DNA from: Bacteroidales bacterium
Lineage (GTDB): Bacteria; Bacteroidota; Bacteroidia; Bacteroidales; UBA12077
DNA length: 64,000 nucleotides
Direction of reading: 5' to 3'
Assembly (NCBI GenBank): GCA_028282785.1
Contig: JANQHE010000021.1
Span: 1-64,000 of the forward strand
Positions within the stretch are counted from its first letter, which is position 1; the number at the start of each line of letters is the position of its first letter. The translations under genes were made by a program, and so were the position numbers. Shown here one piece after another: positions 16,942-26,254 of the stretch. The notes below the pieces were generated by a model. That model made no database searches. It had not been told where the DNA came from and was given only the letters and a program-made list of their open reading frames with translations.

Positions 16942-18495
16942 ATGGCTCAGGACGATCAATTTAAGAAGCTTATAGCACATGCAAAGGAATATGGATATAT
17001 CTTTCAGTCAAGTGAAATTTACGATGGTTTAAGTGCAGTTTATGATTATGGACAATATGGTGTTGAATTAAAAAATAACATTAAGAAGTACTGGTGGGAT
17101 GCAATGGTTAAAATGCATGAGAATATTGTAGGTATAGATGCGGCAATCTTTATGCATCCGGAAACATGGAATGCATCAGGACATACAAGTGCATTTAACG
17201 ATCCGTTAATTGATAATAAAGATTCCAAAAAACGATATAGGGCTGATGATTTGATCGAAGAGCATATTCAAAAGTATCAAGCTAAAATAAATAAAGAAGT
17301 AACCAAAGGCAAAAAGAAATTTGGAGACTCATTTGACGAAAAACAATTTCTTGAAACAAACCCTAATGTATTAAGAAATAAAGCAAAGATTGATGAGATT
17401 CAAGGACGTTTGGTTAAAGCATTAGAAGCTGATAATTTAGATGAGATTAAGCAAATTATTATTGATTGTGAGATAGCTTGCCCGGTATCTGGTTCTAAAA
17501 ACTGGACTGATGTTAGGCAGTTTAACCTGATGTTTGAAACTCAATTAGGTTCTGTGGCTGATGGAGCCAGTAAAATTTATTTACGTCCGGAAACTGCCCA
17601 GGGAATTTTTGTAAATTATTTAAATGTTCAAAAAACCGGGCGAATGAAAATTCCTTTTGGTATTGCTCAAATTGGAAAAGCTTTTAGAAACGAGATTGTT
17701 GCGCGCCAGTTTATTTTCCGTATGCGTGAATTTGAGCAGATGGAAATGCAGTTTTTTGTTAAGCCCGGAACCGAAATGGAATGGTTTAACCATTGGAAAG
17801 AGTTAAGGATGAAATGGCACAAAGCACTTGGATTGCCGGAAGAAAAATACCGTTTCCACGAGCATGATAAACTGGCACATTACGCAAATGCAGCATTTGA
17901 TATTGAATTTGAGTTCCCGTTTGGATTTAAAGAATTAGAAGGTATTCATTCAAGAACAGATTTTGATTTATCACAGCATCAAAAATTCTCAGGTAAAAAA
18001 TTACAATATTTTGACCCTGAATCTGGAGAGAGTTTTGTTCCTTATGTTGTTGAAACCTCCATTGGTTTAGATAGAACTTTCTTAACGATTCTTTCGGCTT
18101 GTTTAAAAGAAGAAGAAGTGAAGAAAGAAAACGGAGATTCTGATACAAGAGTTGTAATGCAAATTCCACCTGCGCTAGCACCTATTAAATTAGCTGTTTT
18201 GCCATTGGTTAAGAAAGACGGCTTACCAGAAAAAGCAAGAGAAATTATTGATAACTTAAAATTTGATTTCACTTGCCAGTATGATGAGAAAGATTCTATC
18301 GGACGTCGTTACCGCCGTCAGGATGCAATAGGAACACCATATTGTATTACCATTGATCATCAAACTTTAGAAGATAATACTGTTACCATACGCGACCGTG
18401 ATACAATGGAGCAAGAAAGAGTACAAATTTCTAAACTTGCTCAAATTGTGGATGAAAAGGTAAGTATGAAGAAACTATTAAAGAATATATTTTGA
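16942..18495 (+). CDS. glyS: Glycyl-tRNA synthetase (dimeric, class II)
   Basis: 517 residues, the single-chain alpha2 type rather than the separate alpha/beta-subunit bacterial type. The N-terminal SSEIYDGLSAVYDYGQYGVELKNN segment is characteristic. Class II motif 2 lies around GKAFRNEIVARQFIFRMREFEQMEM and motif 3 around ETSIGLDRTFL. The anticodon-binding domain forms the C-terminus (about 410-517). It charges tRNA-Gly. The stop codon overlaps the TTG start of the following glycosyltransferase as TTGA, so a housekeeping gene is translationally coupled to a polysaccharide cluster. Confidence 0.97.
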   Translation: MAQDDQFKKLIAHAKEYGYIFQSSEIYDGLSAVYDYGQYGVELKNNIKKYWWDAMVKMHENIVGIDAAIFMHPETWNASGHTSAFNDPLIDNKDSKKRYRADDLIEEHIQKYQAKINKEVTKGKKKFGDSFDEKQFLETNPNVLRNKAKIDEIQGRLVKALEADNLDEIKQIIIDCEIACPVSGSKNWTDVRQFNLMFETQLGSVADGASKIYLRPETAQGIFVNYLNVQKTGRMKIPFGIAQIGKAFRNEIVARQFIFRMREFEQMEMQFFVKPGTEMEWFNHWKELRMKWHKALGLPEEKYRFHEHDKLAHYANAAFDIEFEFPFGFKELEGIHSRTDFDLSQHQKFSGKKLQYFDPESGESFVPYVVETSIGLDRTFLTILSACLKEEEVKKENGDSDTRVVMQIPPALAPIKLAVLPLVKKDGLPEKAREIIDNLKFDFTCQYDEKDSIGRRYRRQDAIGTPYCITIDHQTLEDNTVTIRDRDTMEQERVQISKLAQIVDEKVSMKKLLKNIF

Positions 18496-19373
18496 AATTA
18501 TCAGTAATTATATGTGCTTATAACCGAGAAGATCATATTAAAAAGACTCTTGACAGCTTATTTTATCAATTAGCTAGTAAAGATATTTACGAAGTAATTG
18601 TTATCGACAATAATAGTAAAGATAAGACTGCTGATATATGCATTCAATATATAAAAGAAAAGCAGGAACTTGATTTAAAATATTTTTTGGAGACTAAGCA
18701 AGGCTTGTCTTTTGCTAGGAATCGTGGAGTAAAAGAATCTAGTAATGAAGTTATTTCATTTATTGATGATGACGCCACTGCTACCGAGAATTATGTTGAA
18801 AATATATTATTAACTTTTGAACAGAATAAAAATATATTATCAATTGGGGGAAAAGTATTACCTGTCTATCCAAAAAATAAAGAACCAGTATGGATGTCAA
18901 AATACTTATGGCCTGTTGTAGCAAAAGTTGATCAGGGAGAAACTGAACATGAATTTAAAAAAAAGTATCCAGTTGGTTGTAATATGGCTTTTAGAAAAGA
19001 AACATTCATTAAATACGGATTATTTAACGAAGATATTAAATATAGAGGTGATGAAAAGTTTCTTTTCTTAAGATTAAAAAAAGAGAAAGAATTGATTTAT
19101 TATAATCCCAAAATAATAGTTTATCATACAATACCTGAAACTAGACTTAGTTATGAAAGTTTTGTTAAAAACTGTATTGGAGTTGGTGAATCAGAAAAAA
19201 TAAGGGCTAAAGGTAATTCCGTTTGGAGTGTTATTATTAAATATTTAGAGTACATATTTAAATTAGGAGCATCATTATTAATAGGATTTGGATTTGTTCT
19301 GAAGGGACAATTCAAGAAAGCTACGTATTTAATACAGGCAATGTATTATATATTAGTGGGCTTATCAAAATAA
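18492..19373 (+). CDS. Family 2 glycosyltransferase
   Basis: 293 residues with a TTG start at 18492 that gives the typical MKLSVIICAYNRED opening. A later ATG would remove the nucleotide-binding strand. The GT-A fold shows VIDNNSKDKT, the FIDDDA metal-binding motif, a GGKV turn and an acceptor-side RGDEKF. The C-terminus has a hydrophobic membrane-associated stretch (about residues 255-290). It should transfer a sugar from a nucleotide donor onto a lipid-linked glycan. It is the first gene of the polysaccharide locus and shares a 4-base TTGA overlap with glyS. Confidence 0.9.
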   Translation: MKLSVIICAYNREDHIKKTLDSLFYQLASKDIYEVIVIDNNSKDKTADICIQYIKEKQELDLKYFLETKQGLSFARNRGVKESSNEVISFIDDDATATENYVENILLTFEQNKNILSIGGKVLPVYPKNKEPVWMSKYLWPVVAKVDQGETEHEFKKKYPVGCNMAFRKETFIKYGLFNEDIKYRGDEKFLFLRLKKEKELIYYNPKIIVYHTIPETRLSYESFVKNCIGVGESEKIRAKGNSVWSVIIKYLEYIFKLGASLLIGFGFVLKGQFKKATYLIQAMYYILVGLSK

Positions 19374-19395
19374 GAAACCAAATTTATATATAAGT

Positions 19396-20292
19396 ATGAA
19401 GAAAATATATATTGCAGGATGTGGTGGAATGTTAGGAGAAGCATTTTATAAAGTGTTTAAAGAAAAATATGAACTAAAATGTACAGATAAGGATGTTAAT
19501 GATGATTGGTTGTCATTTCTGGACTTTAGAGATTTTGAATCTTACAAAAAGGATGCTTTTGAGTTTAAACCTGACTATCTTTTTCATCTTGGAGCATATA
19601 CAGACTTGGAATTTTGTGAAAAAAATGTAGATGATACATATTTAACGAATACGACATCAGTGGAAAATGCTGTTTATATTGCAAATGAACTTAAAATTCC
19701 GTTATTATATATAAGTACAGCAGGAATTTTTGATGGGAATAAAGAAAAATACGATGATTGGGACCTACCTAATCCACTGGGGCATTATGCAAGATCAAAA
19801 TATGCAGGAGAACTTTTTGTAAAAGAAAATACTGATCGTTATCTAATCTGCCGCGCTGGTTGGATGATGGGTGGTGGCCCCAAAAAGGATAAAAAGTTTA
19901 TAAATAAACTAATGAAACAGTTAAAAGAAGGAAAAAAAGAACTGTTTATTGTTAATGATAAACAAGGAACACCAACTTATACTCATGATTTTGCTAGAAA
20001 TGTATCAGTATTATTAGAAAGTGAGTTTTGGGGGCTTTACAATATGGTATGCGAAGGAGAAACTAGTAGGCTAGAAGTTGCAATCGAGTTAATAAATATT
20101 CTTGGATTAAAAAATGAGATTAAAATTAGAGAAGTTGATTCTAAATTTTTTAGAAATGAATATTTTGCAGAAAGGCCTCCTAGTGAAATTTTAATAAATA
20201 AAAAACTAAATATTAGATACTTAAATACAATGAGAGATTGGAAAGTAGCTTTAAAAGAATATCTAAGCAGCTACTATCAGAATTATCTATAA
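19396..20292 (+). CDS. RmlD-like NAD(P)-dependent sugar reductase/epimerase (SDR)
   Basis: 298 residues. Rossmann loop GCGGMLGE (residues 8-15), the YARSK catalytic Tyr-Lys pair and STAGIFDG fit the extended SDR family close to dTDP-4-dehydrorhamnose reductase. No rmlA, rmlB or rmlC is nearby, so the substrate may be a different 4-keto nucleotide sugar. It sits between the GT2 and the GT42/DUF115-like gene on the same strand with short spacing. Confidence 0.85.
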   Translation: MKKIYIAGCGGMLGEAFYKVFKEKYELKCTDKDVNDDWLSFLDFRDFESYKKDAFEFKPDYLFHLGAYTDLEFCEKNVDDTYLTNTTSVENAVYIANELKIPLLYISTAGIFDGNKEKYDDWDLPNPLGHYARSKYAGELFVKENTDRYLICRAGWMMGGGPKKDKKFINKLMKQLKEGKKELFIVNDKQGTPTYTHDFARNVSVLLESEFWGLYNMVCEGETSRLEVAIELINILGLKNEIKIREVDSKFFRNEYFAERPPSEILINKKLNIRYLNTMRDWKVALKEYLSSYYQNYL

Positions 20293-20300
20293 AAATACTT

Positions 20301-21200
20301 ATGCAAAAATCAAATTTTCAGATATTTATTGAAAATCTAGTATTATCTTTTTTATCGGTTATTAAAATAGTAATTCTAAGCAAGTGGAGGGGTAATACGA
20401 TAAAAATTACTAATATAAAAAAGGATTGTGTAATAATGGGAAATGGCCCTTCCTTGAATAGTAGCATTGAAGAGCATAAAAAATTTTTAAAAGATAAAGA
20501 CTTATTTTGTGTTAATTTTTTTCCTAATACTGATTTATATAAAGAATTAAAACCGCGATATTACGTAAATATAGCCCCATCAGTGTGGAGAAAATCTGCT
20601 AAAGAAAAGAATAAGATCAATAATCAAAGTCTATATAAAAAAATAGCACAAAACACTGATTGGGAACTGAAGCTTTATATACCTACTGAAGCCAGAAAAC
20701 ATCAGGAATGGAAGCAAGGTGTAGATAAAAATGAAAAAATAGAAATAAAGTATATTAATATTACTCCTATTGAAGGCCCACAGAACTTTTGCAATTTTTT
20801 ATTTAAAAAAAATTTGGGAATGCCCAGGCCACACAATGTATTAATTCCTTCTATAATAACCGCTATAGGTATTGGATATAAAAGAATTTATTTAATAGGA
20901 GCTGATCATTCTTGGTTACATCAAATAACAGTTGATAATGAAAATAATGTATTATTTAATCAAAAACATTTTTATGATGAAAATGATTCGGTAGCAGAAA
21001 AGGTATCCGATTACTATAAAGGGAGTAAAAAGAAACCATTACATTTACTTCTGATGAAATTTGTTTATGCGTTTAAAGGATATTTTATCATAAATAGATA
21101 TGCAGAATCAATGGGAGTAGAAATAATAAATTTAACACCGGACTCATTTATTGATGCTTTTAAAAAGGAAAATTTAAATACATATAAAAATGCCAAATAA
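20301..21200 (+). CDS. DUF115/GT42-like protein, candidate nonulosonate transferase
   Basis: 299 residues from ATG 20301; an upstream TTG would run into the SDR gene. It carries GNGPSLN (residues 47-53). Later come a HNVLIPSIITAIGIGYKRIYLIGADHSW-type block (about 180-208) and GVEIINLTPDSF near the end. The order of these blocks matches what I know of Campylobacter CstI-type sialyltransferases (GT42) and of Maf/DUF115 motility accessory factors, which use CMP-nonulosonates. Neighbouring cytidylyltransferase and NeuB-like genes fit that role. The family assignment rests on a few motifs, so it is tentative. Confidence 0.6.
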   Translation: MQKSNFQIFIENLVLSFLSVIKIVILSKWRGNTIKITNIKKDCVIMGNGPSLNSSIEEHKKFLKDKDLFCVNFFPNTDLYKELKPRYYVNIAPSVWRKSAKEKNKINNQSLYKKIAQNTDWELKLYIPTEARKHQEWKQGVDKNEKIEIKYINITPIEGPQNFCNFLFKKNLGMPRPHNVLIPSIITAIGIGYKRIYLIGADHSWLHQITVDNENNVLFNQKHFYDENDSVAEKVSDYYKGSKKKPLHLLLMKFVYAFKGYFIINRYAESMGVEIINLTPDSFIDAFKKENLNTYKNAK

Positions 21201-21870
21201 GGCCGCAATAATTATTTCTCGTTTAGACTCAAAAAGATTTCCCAAAAAGGCGCTAGAGTTTTTAGGAAACAAAATGCTGGTAGAATGGCCAATTACATTG
21301 ATTAAAGAAAATACTGATTTTGACGTAGTTTTAGCTACAACTAACAGAAAAATAGATAATGAACTGGAAGAAGTCGCAAGAAAAAATAATATTAAATGTT
21401 TCAGGGGGGAAAAGGATAATATTGCTAAAAGAATAATAGATTGCTGTAAGTATTTTAATATAGATTATTTCGCAAGAATTAACGGTGACAGCCCTTTTGT
21501 TATTAAGGATTTATTAGTTGAAGGGTTTGATAAAATTGAAGAAAAGGAAATAGATTTTGTTACTAATTTAATCCCGCGGGAATTCCCTTATGGTATTTCA
21601 GTTGAAATATTTGAATTTAAGCTATATAGTAAGTATTATAAATCTTTTAATACTTTTGAAAAAGAACACGCAACAACATATTTTTACAAAAATATTGACC
21701 AATTTAATCCTTATTGTATAAAATATTTAAGTGGAAACGATCATGATTTGAGATTTGTGATTGATTATAAGGAAGATAAAGATCGTCTTGAAGAAATTAT
21801 TAAAAAAATTAAACAACCTATAGAAAATATTAATCTGAATCAACTAATCGAAATATATAGAAAAATCTAA
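21190..21870 (+). CDS. SpsF-like cytidylyltransferase
   Basis: 226 residues. The N-terminus AAIIISRLDSKRFPKKAL is the nucleotide-binding motif of the CMP-sugar synthetase family (PF02348; KdsB, NeuA, SpsF), followed by RINGDSPF, which holds the metal-binding Asp. It would activate a nonulosonic or similar acid as a CMP-sugar. It is shorter and closer to SpsF than to NeuA. It overlaps the preceding gene by 11 bases and precedes the pyruvyl transferase by 4 bases. Confidence 0.82.
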   Translation: MPNKAAIIISRLDSKRFPKKALEFLGNKMLVEWPITLIKENTDFDVVLATTNRKIDNELEEVARKNNIKCFRGEKDNIAKRIIDCCKYFNIDYFARINGDSPFVIKDLLVEGFDKIEEKEIDFVTNLIPREFPYGISVEIFEFKLYSKYYKSFNTFEKEHATTYFYKNIDQFNPYCIKYLSGNDHDLRFVIDYKEDKDRLEEIIKKIKQPIENINLNQLIEIYRKI

Positions 21871-21874
21871 AGTT

Positions 21875-22948
21875 ATGATAAATTTATATTGCATAAGGCC
21901 TAAAGGATTTAATATTGGGAATGATGTAATTCACCTTGCACTTAATTACTTTATTAGATCGTCATTTAATCAGAATTTAAATATTATTTCTTTGCCTGCA
22001 ACAAGCAAATACGAAAGCCAGAAAAAAGCAGGACTAAACTCTCAAACAGTTTATGAAATTAATCAGTTTGGACATGGATTAATTGTAGGTGGTGGAAATT
22101 TATACGAAAATGGAGAATTAGAGATAAATCATACAGCACTTAAAGCATTAGATGTGCCATTTATGATTTTTAGTCTTTCACGAGGAAAAATTTACAATAA
22201 GAAACTAGAATTAGTTGATAGAACTGATGTAATGACGGATAACAATATTGTTGCGATAAATAAAAAAGCCGATTTTTCTTTATCAAGAGATATTGCTACA
22301 TGTGAGTACATAAAAGATTTGGGATGTGATAATATTGTAGGAGGTTGCCCTACCTTATTTATCAATGAAATGCCTCAGCATATGGTTCCTATTTCCGATG
22401 TTGATAAAACGGATGCTCTTATTTCCATCCGCACTCCCAACTTAATGAGTATTCCAGTTTCGTATCAGTATTCTGTTAGAGACCAATTATTAGAGATGAT
22501 AGAATTGTTAAAAACTGAAGGATATAAAAACATTAAATTCCTGTGCCATGATCACCGGGACATACCATTTGCAGCATCATTTAAGGAAATTGAATATTTA
22601 TATACGGATGATGTTTATACTTATTTGACCTTATTAAAAAGCACGAAATTAAATATTACATATAGGTTGCACTCATTCTTACCGGCACTTTCATTAGGGA
22701 TTCCAGCAATAAAACTAAGTTATGACCAAAGAGCTTTAAGTATGTTAAAAACTGTCGGAATGGATGAATGGAATATTGACATTCTAAAACAAGATGTAAT
22801 TTCAGAGATAAAGAAAAGGATTAAGTCTATTGGAGACTTAGATAACATCAAAGATTCATTAAGAGATAATAAATGGGCAGATCTTAGAAGTACGGTAGTT
22901 ACAAACTTTAATAAATTTGCAGAATTAGTTTTAAATAAAAATAGCTAA
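21875..22948 (+). CDS. Polysaccharide pyruvyl transferase family protein
   Basis: 357 residues. IVGGGNLYE (about residues 70-78) and the C-terminal TYRLHSFLPALSLGIPAIKLSYD are hallmarks of the PF04230 (CsaB-like) family. These enzymes move pyruvate from phosphoenolpyruvate onto a sugar as a ketal. The product would carry an extra negative charge on the surface glycan. The stop overlaps the next ATG as TAATG. The acceptor sugar is unknown. Confidence 0.85.
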   Translation: MINLYCIRPKGFNIGNDVIHLALNYFIRSSFNQNLNIISLPATSKYESQKKAGLNSQTVYEINQFGHGLIVGGGNLYENGELEINHTALKALDVPFMIFSLSRGKIYNKKLELVDRTDVMTDNNIVAINKKADFSLSRDIATCEYIKDLGCDNIVGGCPTLFINEMPQHMVPISDVDKTDALISIRTPNLMSIPVSYQYSVRDQLLEMIELLKTEGYKNIKFLCHDHRDIPFAASFKEIEYLYTDDVYTYLTLLKSTKLNITYRLHSFLPALSLGIPAIKLSYDQRALSMLKTVGMDEWNIDILKQDVISEIKKRIKSIGDLDNIKDSLRDNKWADLRSTVVTNFNKFAELVLNKNS

Positions 22949-23952
22949 TGATGAATAAAAATGTCCATATTATAGCAGAGGCAGGTACTAATCATAATGG
23001 CAACTTTGCAACAGCAAAAACACTTATTGATGTAGCAAAAAAAGCAGGTGCGGATTCCGTTAAATTTCAAATAATTTATCCTGAAGGGCTTTATTTACCT
23101 GGCGTATATGAATTTGGGCATTATGATATTAAAGAAGTCATTGCAATGAGAAAAAAATTCATGCTAAAGGATGAAGAGTATGTTGGCTTAGCTAAATATT
23201 GTGATGAAAAAGAAATTAAATTTTCTGCATCGGTATTTGATCAGAGAGGGCTTGAATTATTAGCTGGCATGAATCCCGGTTATATTAAAATTGCATCAAC
23301 TGATTTAAATAATATTTCATTTCTAAGAAAAGTAGCAGAAAGAGGTATAAAGACCATATTATCAACGGGAATGTCAACTTTGAAAGATGTTGAAAGATCT
23401 GTAAAAGAAATGAATAAGGAAGGATTGGACGATATCGTATTGATGCATTGTGTATCAGCATATCCGGCAAAGCTTGAAAACATGAATTTGGGATTTATTG
23501 ATACGCTTAAATCTGAGTTTGGATTACCGGTAGGTTTGTCTGATCATACCCAAAGCAGTATCGCAGCTTGCATTGCTTTGACCAAGGGCATTACATACAT
23601 TGAAAAGCATTATACCTTAGATAGAAATCAAGAAGGTTTTGACCATAAGTATGCAATGGAAGAAAAACAACTAATAGAATATATCAGTGATATAAATAAG
23701 TCTGTTTTAGCATTAAATGAACTAACTCAAAAGCTAGGAGAAGATGAGTTGTATGTGAGAAAAAGAGCAAGACGGTCTCTATATGCTAAAAGAGATATGA
23801 AAGCAGGTGAAATTGTGAATGAAAATGATATTCTTGTTGTTAGGCCATCTAATATAATGGCGGCTAGCGATTATGATTTAGTAGTAAATAAAAAGTTGCA
23901 TAAAGATATTAACCAATATGATCCTTTTTCTCCTTCTCATTTAAATGAATAA
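22948..23952 (+). CDS. NeuB/SpsE-like nonulosonate synthase
   Basis: 334 residues (a second ATG follows immediately). The TIM-barrel part starts with HIIAEAGTNHNG and includes KIASTDLNN, STGMSTLKD and the GLSDHT and EKHYTLDR segments. A C-terminal SAF domain (RRSLYAKRDMKAGEIV onwards, about 270-334) closes it. NeuB-type enzymes condense phosphoenolpyruvate with a hexosamine derivative to give a nine-carbon nonulosonic acid. Which one (sialic, legionaminic, pseudaminic or other) cannot be told from sequence. The early UDP-sugar enzymes of such pathways are not in this window. Confidence 0.88.
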   Translation: MMNKNVHIIAEAGTNHNGNFATAKTLIDVAKKAGADSVKFQIIYPEGLYLPGVYEFGHYDIKEVIAMRKKFMLKDEEYVGLAKYCDEKEIKFSASVFDQRGLELLAGMNPGYIKIASTDLNNISFLRKVAERGIKTILSTGMSTLKDVERSVKEMNKEGLDDIVLMHCVSAYPAKLENMNLGFIDTLKSEFGLPVGLSDHTQSSIAACIALTKGITYIEKHYTLDRNQEGFDHKYAMEEKQLIEYISDINKSVLALNELTQKLGEDELYVRKRARRSLYAKRDMKAGEIVNENDILVVRPSNIMAASDYDLVVNKKLHKDINQYDPFSPSHLNE

Positions 23953-23969
23953 ATAATTGTGGCTTTGAT

Positions 23970-24977
23970 ATGAAGATACAAATTATATGCAGAGGGTCTG
24001 TTAAACACGGTTTAGGGCATTTATTTCGAACAAGAACTTTTTTTAAAGAAGCAATCGGGAAAAATGAGGTTCAAGTTATTGCTATTGTTGAAAAGGAACT
24101 AGAAAGTGTTTTTTGGGAGCTTAGAGAAAATACCTTATTTGTCCGTGATGAAGAAAAGGTTGTTGATTTAGTTAAAGAATACACTCCGGAGGTTTTAATT
24201 TTTGATTTAACGGAGATAACAGATTTTGTTTTTAATGAAGTAAAAACTTTTGCTAAAGTTACAGCTTCTATTTCTCCTGTTTTTAATCAGATTAATGCAA
24301 TTGATATTTTATTTACACGAACAAAGTTTAACAATAATTATGATAATGTGATAACTTATGGTGGATTAGAATATTCTATTTTTAATGAATATTGTACTCC
24401 CATTAATAGTATAACTTACAAAAGAAACCTTAAACGCCCTCATTTACCAATTGCTATTTCTATGGGAGGAACTGATTCTCCCAATAAAACATTAAAAATT
24501 ATTGAAGCATTAGAGGATTTTCCCTATGAAATTACATTATGGGTAGCGTTAGGCGAGGGTTATGCACATTCTTATACAAATTTGGTTAGGGCAATAAATA
24601 AAAACAAAAAACACGAAATTATATTAGCAAAAGCTAATAAATCTACCTGGGACATATTAGGAAACTCGGTATTAGCAATTTTAGCCGGTGGATTAACAAC
24701 AATTGAAGCTGTGTATGCAGGCTTACCATCCATAAACATCTTTGAGAAAAAAGAACATCTTGAGGCAACATCCAAAGAGCTTTTTGAAATTGGTGCATTA
24801 ATTAATGGCCATTACTTTTCTGAAGAATCCATTAAACAGATGAAAAGTAAAATTATGTATCTTTATAAAAACAGGGATGAACTTTTAAAAATTAGAAGAA
24901 AAACAAAAGGTGCCGTTGATAAAAATGGTTCAAAAAGGGTATTAAAAATTCTTAAAAGTCATCTAAAAAGTCAATAA
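23970..24977 (+). CDS. PseG/SpsG-like UDP-sugar hydrolase or glycosyltransferase
   Basis: 335 residues with a GT-B-like fold. The N-terminal GSVKHGLGHLFRT is the G-x-G-H-x-x-R motif of PseG, which strips UDP from a trideoxy sugar before the NeuB-like step. The C-terminal half carries SMGGTDSPN and ILAGGLTTIEAVYAGLPSI. It sits directly after the NeuB-like gene, as in nonulosonate and B. subtilis sps clusters. Its stop overlaps the next ATG (TAATG). Confidence 0.78.
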   Translation: MKIQIICRGSVKHGLGHLFRTRTFFKEAIGKNEVQVIAIVEKELESVFWELRENTLFVRDEEKVVDLVKEYTPEVLIFDLTEITDFVFNEVKTFAKVTASISPVFNQINAIDILFTRTKFNNNYDNVITYGGLEYSIFNEYCTPINSITYKRNLKRPHLPIAISMGGTDSPNKTLKIIEALEDFPYEITLWVALGEGYAHSYTNLVRAINKNKKHEIILAKANKSTWDILGNSVLAILAGGLTTIEAVYAGLPSINIFEKKEHLEATSKELFEIGALINGHYFSEESIKQMKSKIMYLYKNRDELLKIRRKTKGAVDKNGSKRVLKILKSHLKSQ

Positions 24978-26254
24978 TGGATCAGATTGAATTTATATCT
25001 AAAATATATAAATTAAAAAGAGATATTATCTCTGATGGATATGATCAAGCACTAGAAATTATAAAAGAATATATTCCGATAAAAGTGCATAAATATCCAT
25101 CCGGAACTAAATGTTGGACTTGGACAATACCTGAAAAATGGACTTGTGAAGAAGGGTATGTAGAAACCCTGAACGGAGAAAGAATAATTGATTATAATGA
25201 GAATCCATTGTCAATAGCTTCTTACTCAGAACCGATAGATGAAATTGTTACAAAAGACTTGCTTTTACAGCACAACCATATGCACTCATATCTAAATGAT
25301 GAACCTCCATTTATCTTTTATTATTATCAAAAACAATGGGGAGTTGGTATAAGTAAAAAAAGAGTTAATAAATTAAACGAAAAGGAATATCGTGTTAAAA
25401 TAAAAAGTAAAAAAGAGAAAGGATTATTAAAGGTTGGCGACTACTTTATTCAAGGAGAAAGTGAAAAATGTGTTGTATTGTGTACTCACTTGGATCATCC
25501 TGTTCAAGTAAATGATGGTTTAGCCGGAGTAGCAACTTGTATTTCTGTTATGCAGGAGTTGGCAAAAGTCAAGAAATTAAGGAATTCTTATAGATTGCTA
25601 ATTGTTCCTGAAACAATAGGAAGCGTTGCATGGTTAAGTCATAATGAAGATAAAATAGAGAATATTGTAGGAGGTTTATTTGTTGAAATGACGGGATTAA
25701 GTATTCCTCCTGGTTTACAAAAATCATATTTTGGTGATACTCAAATTGACAAGTGTTTTTGTTTTATACATGAAACAGAAGAAAAGGAAGCCTGGATTGC
25801 AGAATATAGAAATTTAGTGGGAAATGATGAACGACAGTTTAATGCACCGGGAGTTAGAATCCCAATGTTATCATATGCAAGAGCATACCCTTGGGGGCAC
25901 AGGTTTAGGCCATACAAAGAATATCATTCAGGTAAAGATAATCTCAATATAACAGATAGAATGAAGCTTGAAAAATCAAAAAATACTATTTTGGAGATGA
26001 TTAAAACCTTTGATAGAAATTACTTTCCTATCAATCATTTTAAAGGTGAAATATTTTTATCAGGACTTAATATAGCAGTTGACAGACATAAAAACCTGGA
26101 TTTACATAGAAATATGTTAAAGATTATGGACATGATTGATGGTTATAACTCAATAATAGATATAACAATGAAATTAAATTTAAATTTTAATGATGTCTAT
26201 GATTTTCTTGAGCAATTACATAATAACAGTTTAATTTCTAAAAAATATGAGTAG
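24977..26254 (+). CDS. DUF4910-type M28-like metallohydrolase
   Basis: 425 residues. The middle contains the metal-ligand pattern of M28-like aminopeptidases: THLDHPVQVNDGLAG (first His and Asp, with a bridging Asp), PETIGS (general-base Glu), FVEMTG and EYHSGKDN (last His). The last 80 residues resemble a winged helix (about 345-425). Proteins of this type are usually annotated as peptidases. Inside a sugar-acid locus it may instead cleave an amide on a sugar or acyl intermediate, but that is inference. It overlaps the aldolase gene by 8 bases. Confidence 0.75.
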   Translation: MDQIEFISKIYKLKRDIISDGYDQALEIIKEYIPIKVHKYPSGTKCWTWTIPEKWTCEEGYVETLNGERIIDYNENPLSIASYSEPIDEIVTKDLLLQHNHMHSYLNDEPPFIFYYYQKQWGVGISKKRVNKLNEKEYRVKIKSKKEKGLLKVGDYFIQGESEKCVVLCTHLDHPVQVNDGLAGVATCISVMQELAKVKKLRNSYRLLIVPETIGSVAWLSHNEDKIENIVGGLFVEMTGLSIPPGLQKSYFGDTQIDKCFCFIHETEEKEAWIAEYRNLVGNDERQFNAPGVRIPMLSYARAYPWGHRFRPYKEYHSGKDNLNITDRMKLEKSKNTILEMIKTFDRNYFPINHFKGEIFLSGLNIAVDRHKNLDLHRNMLKIMDMIDGYNSIIDITMKLNLNFNDVYDFLEQLHNNSLISKKYE

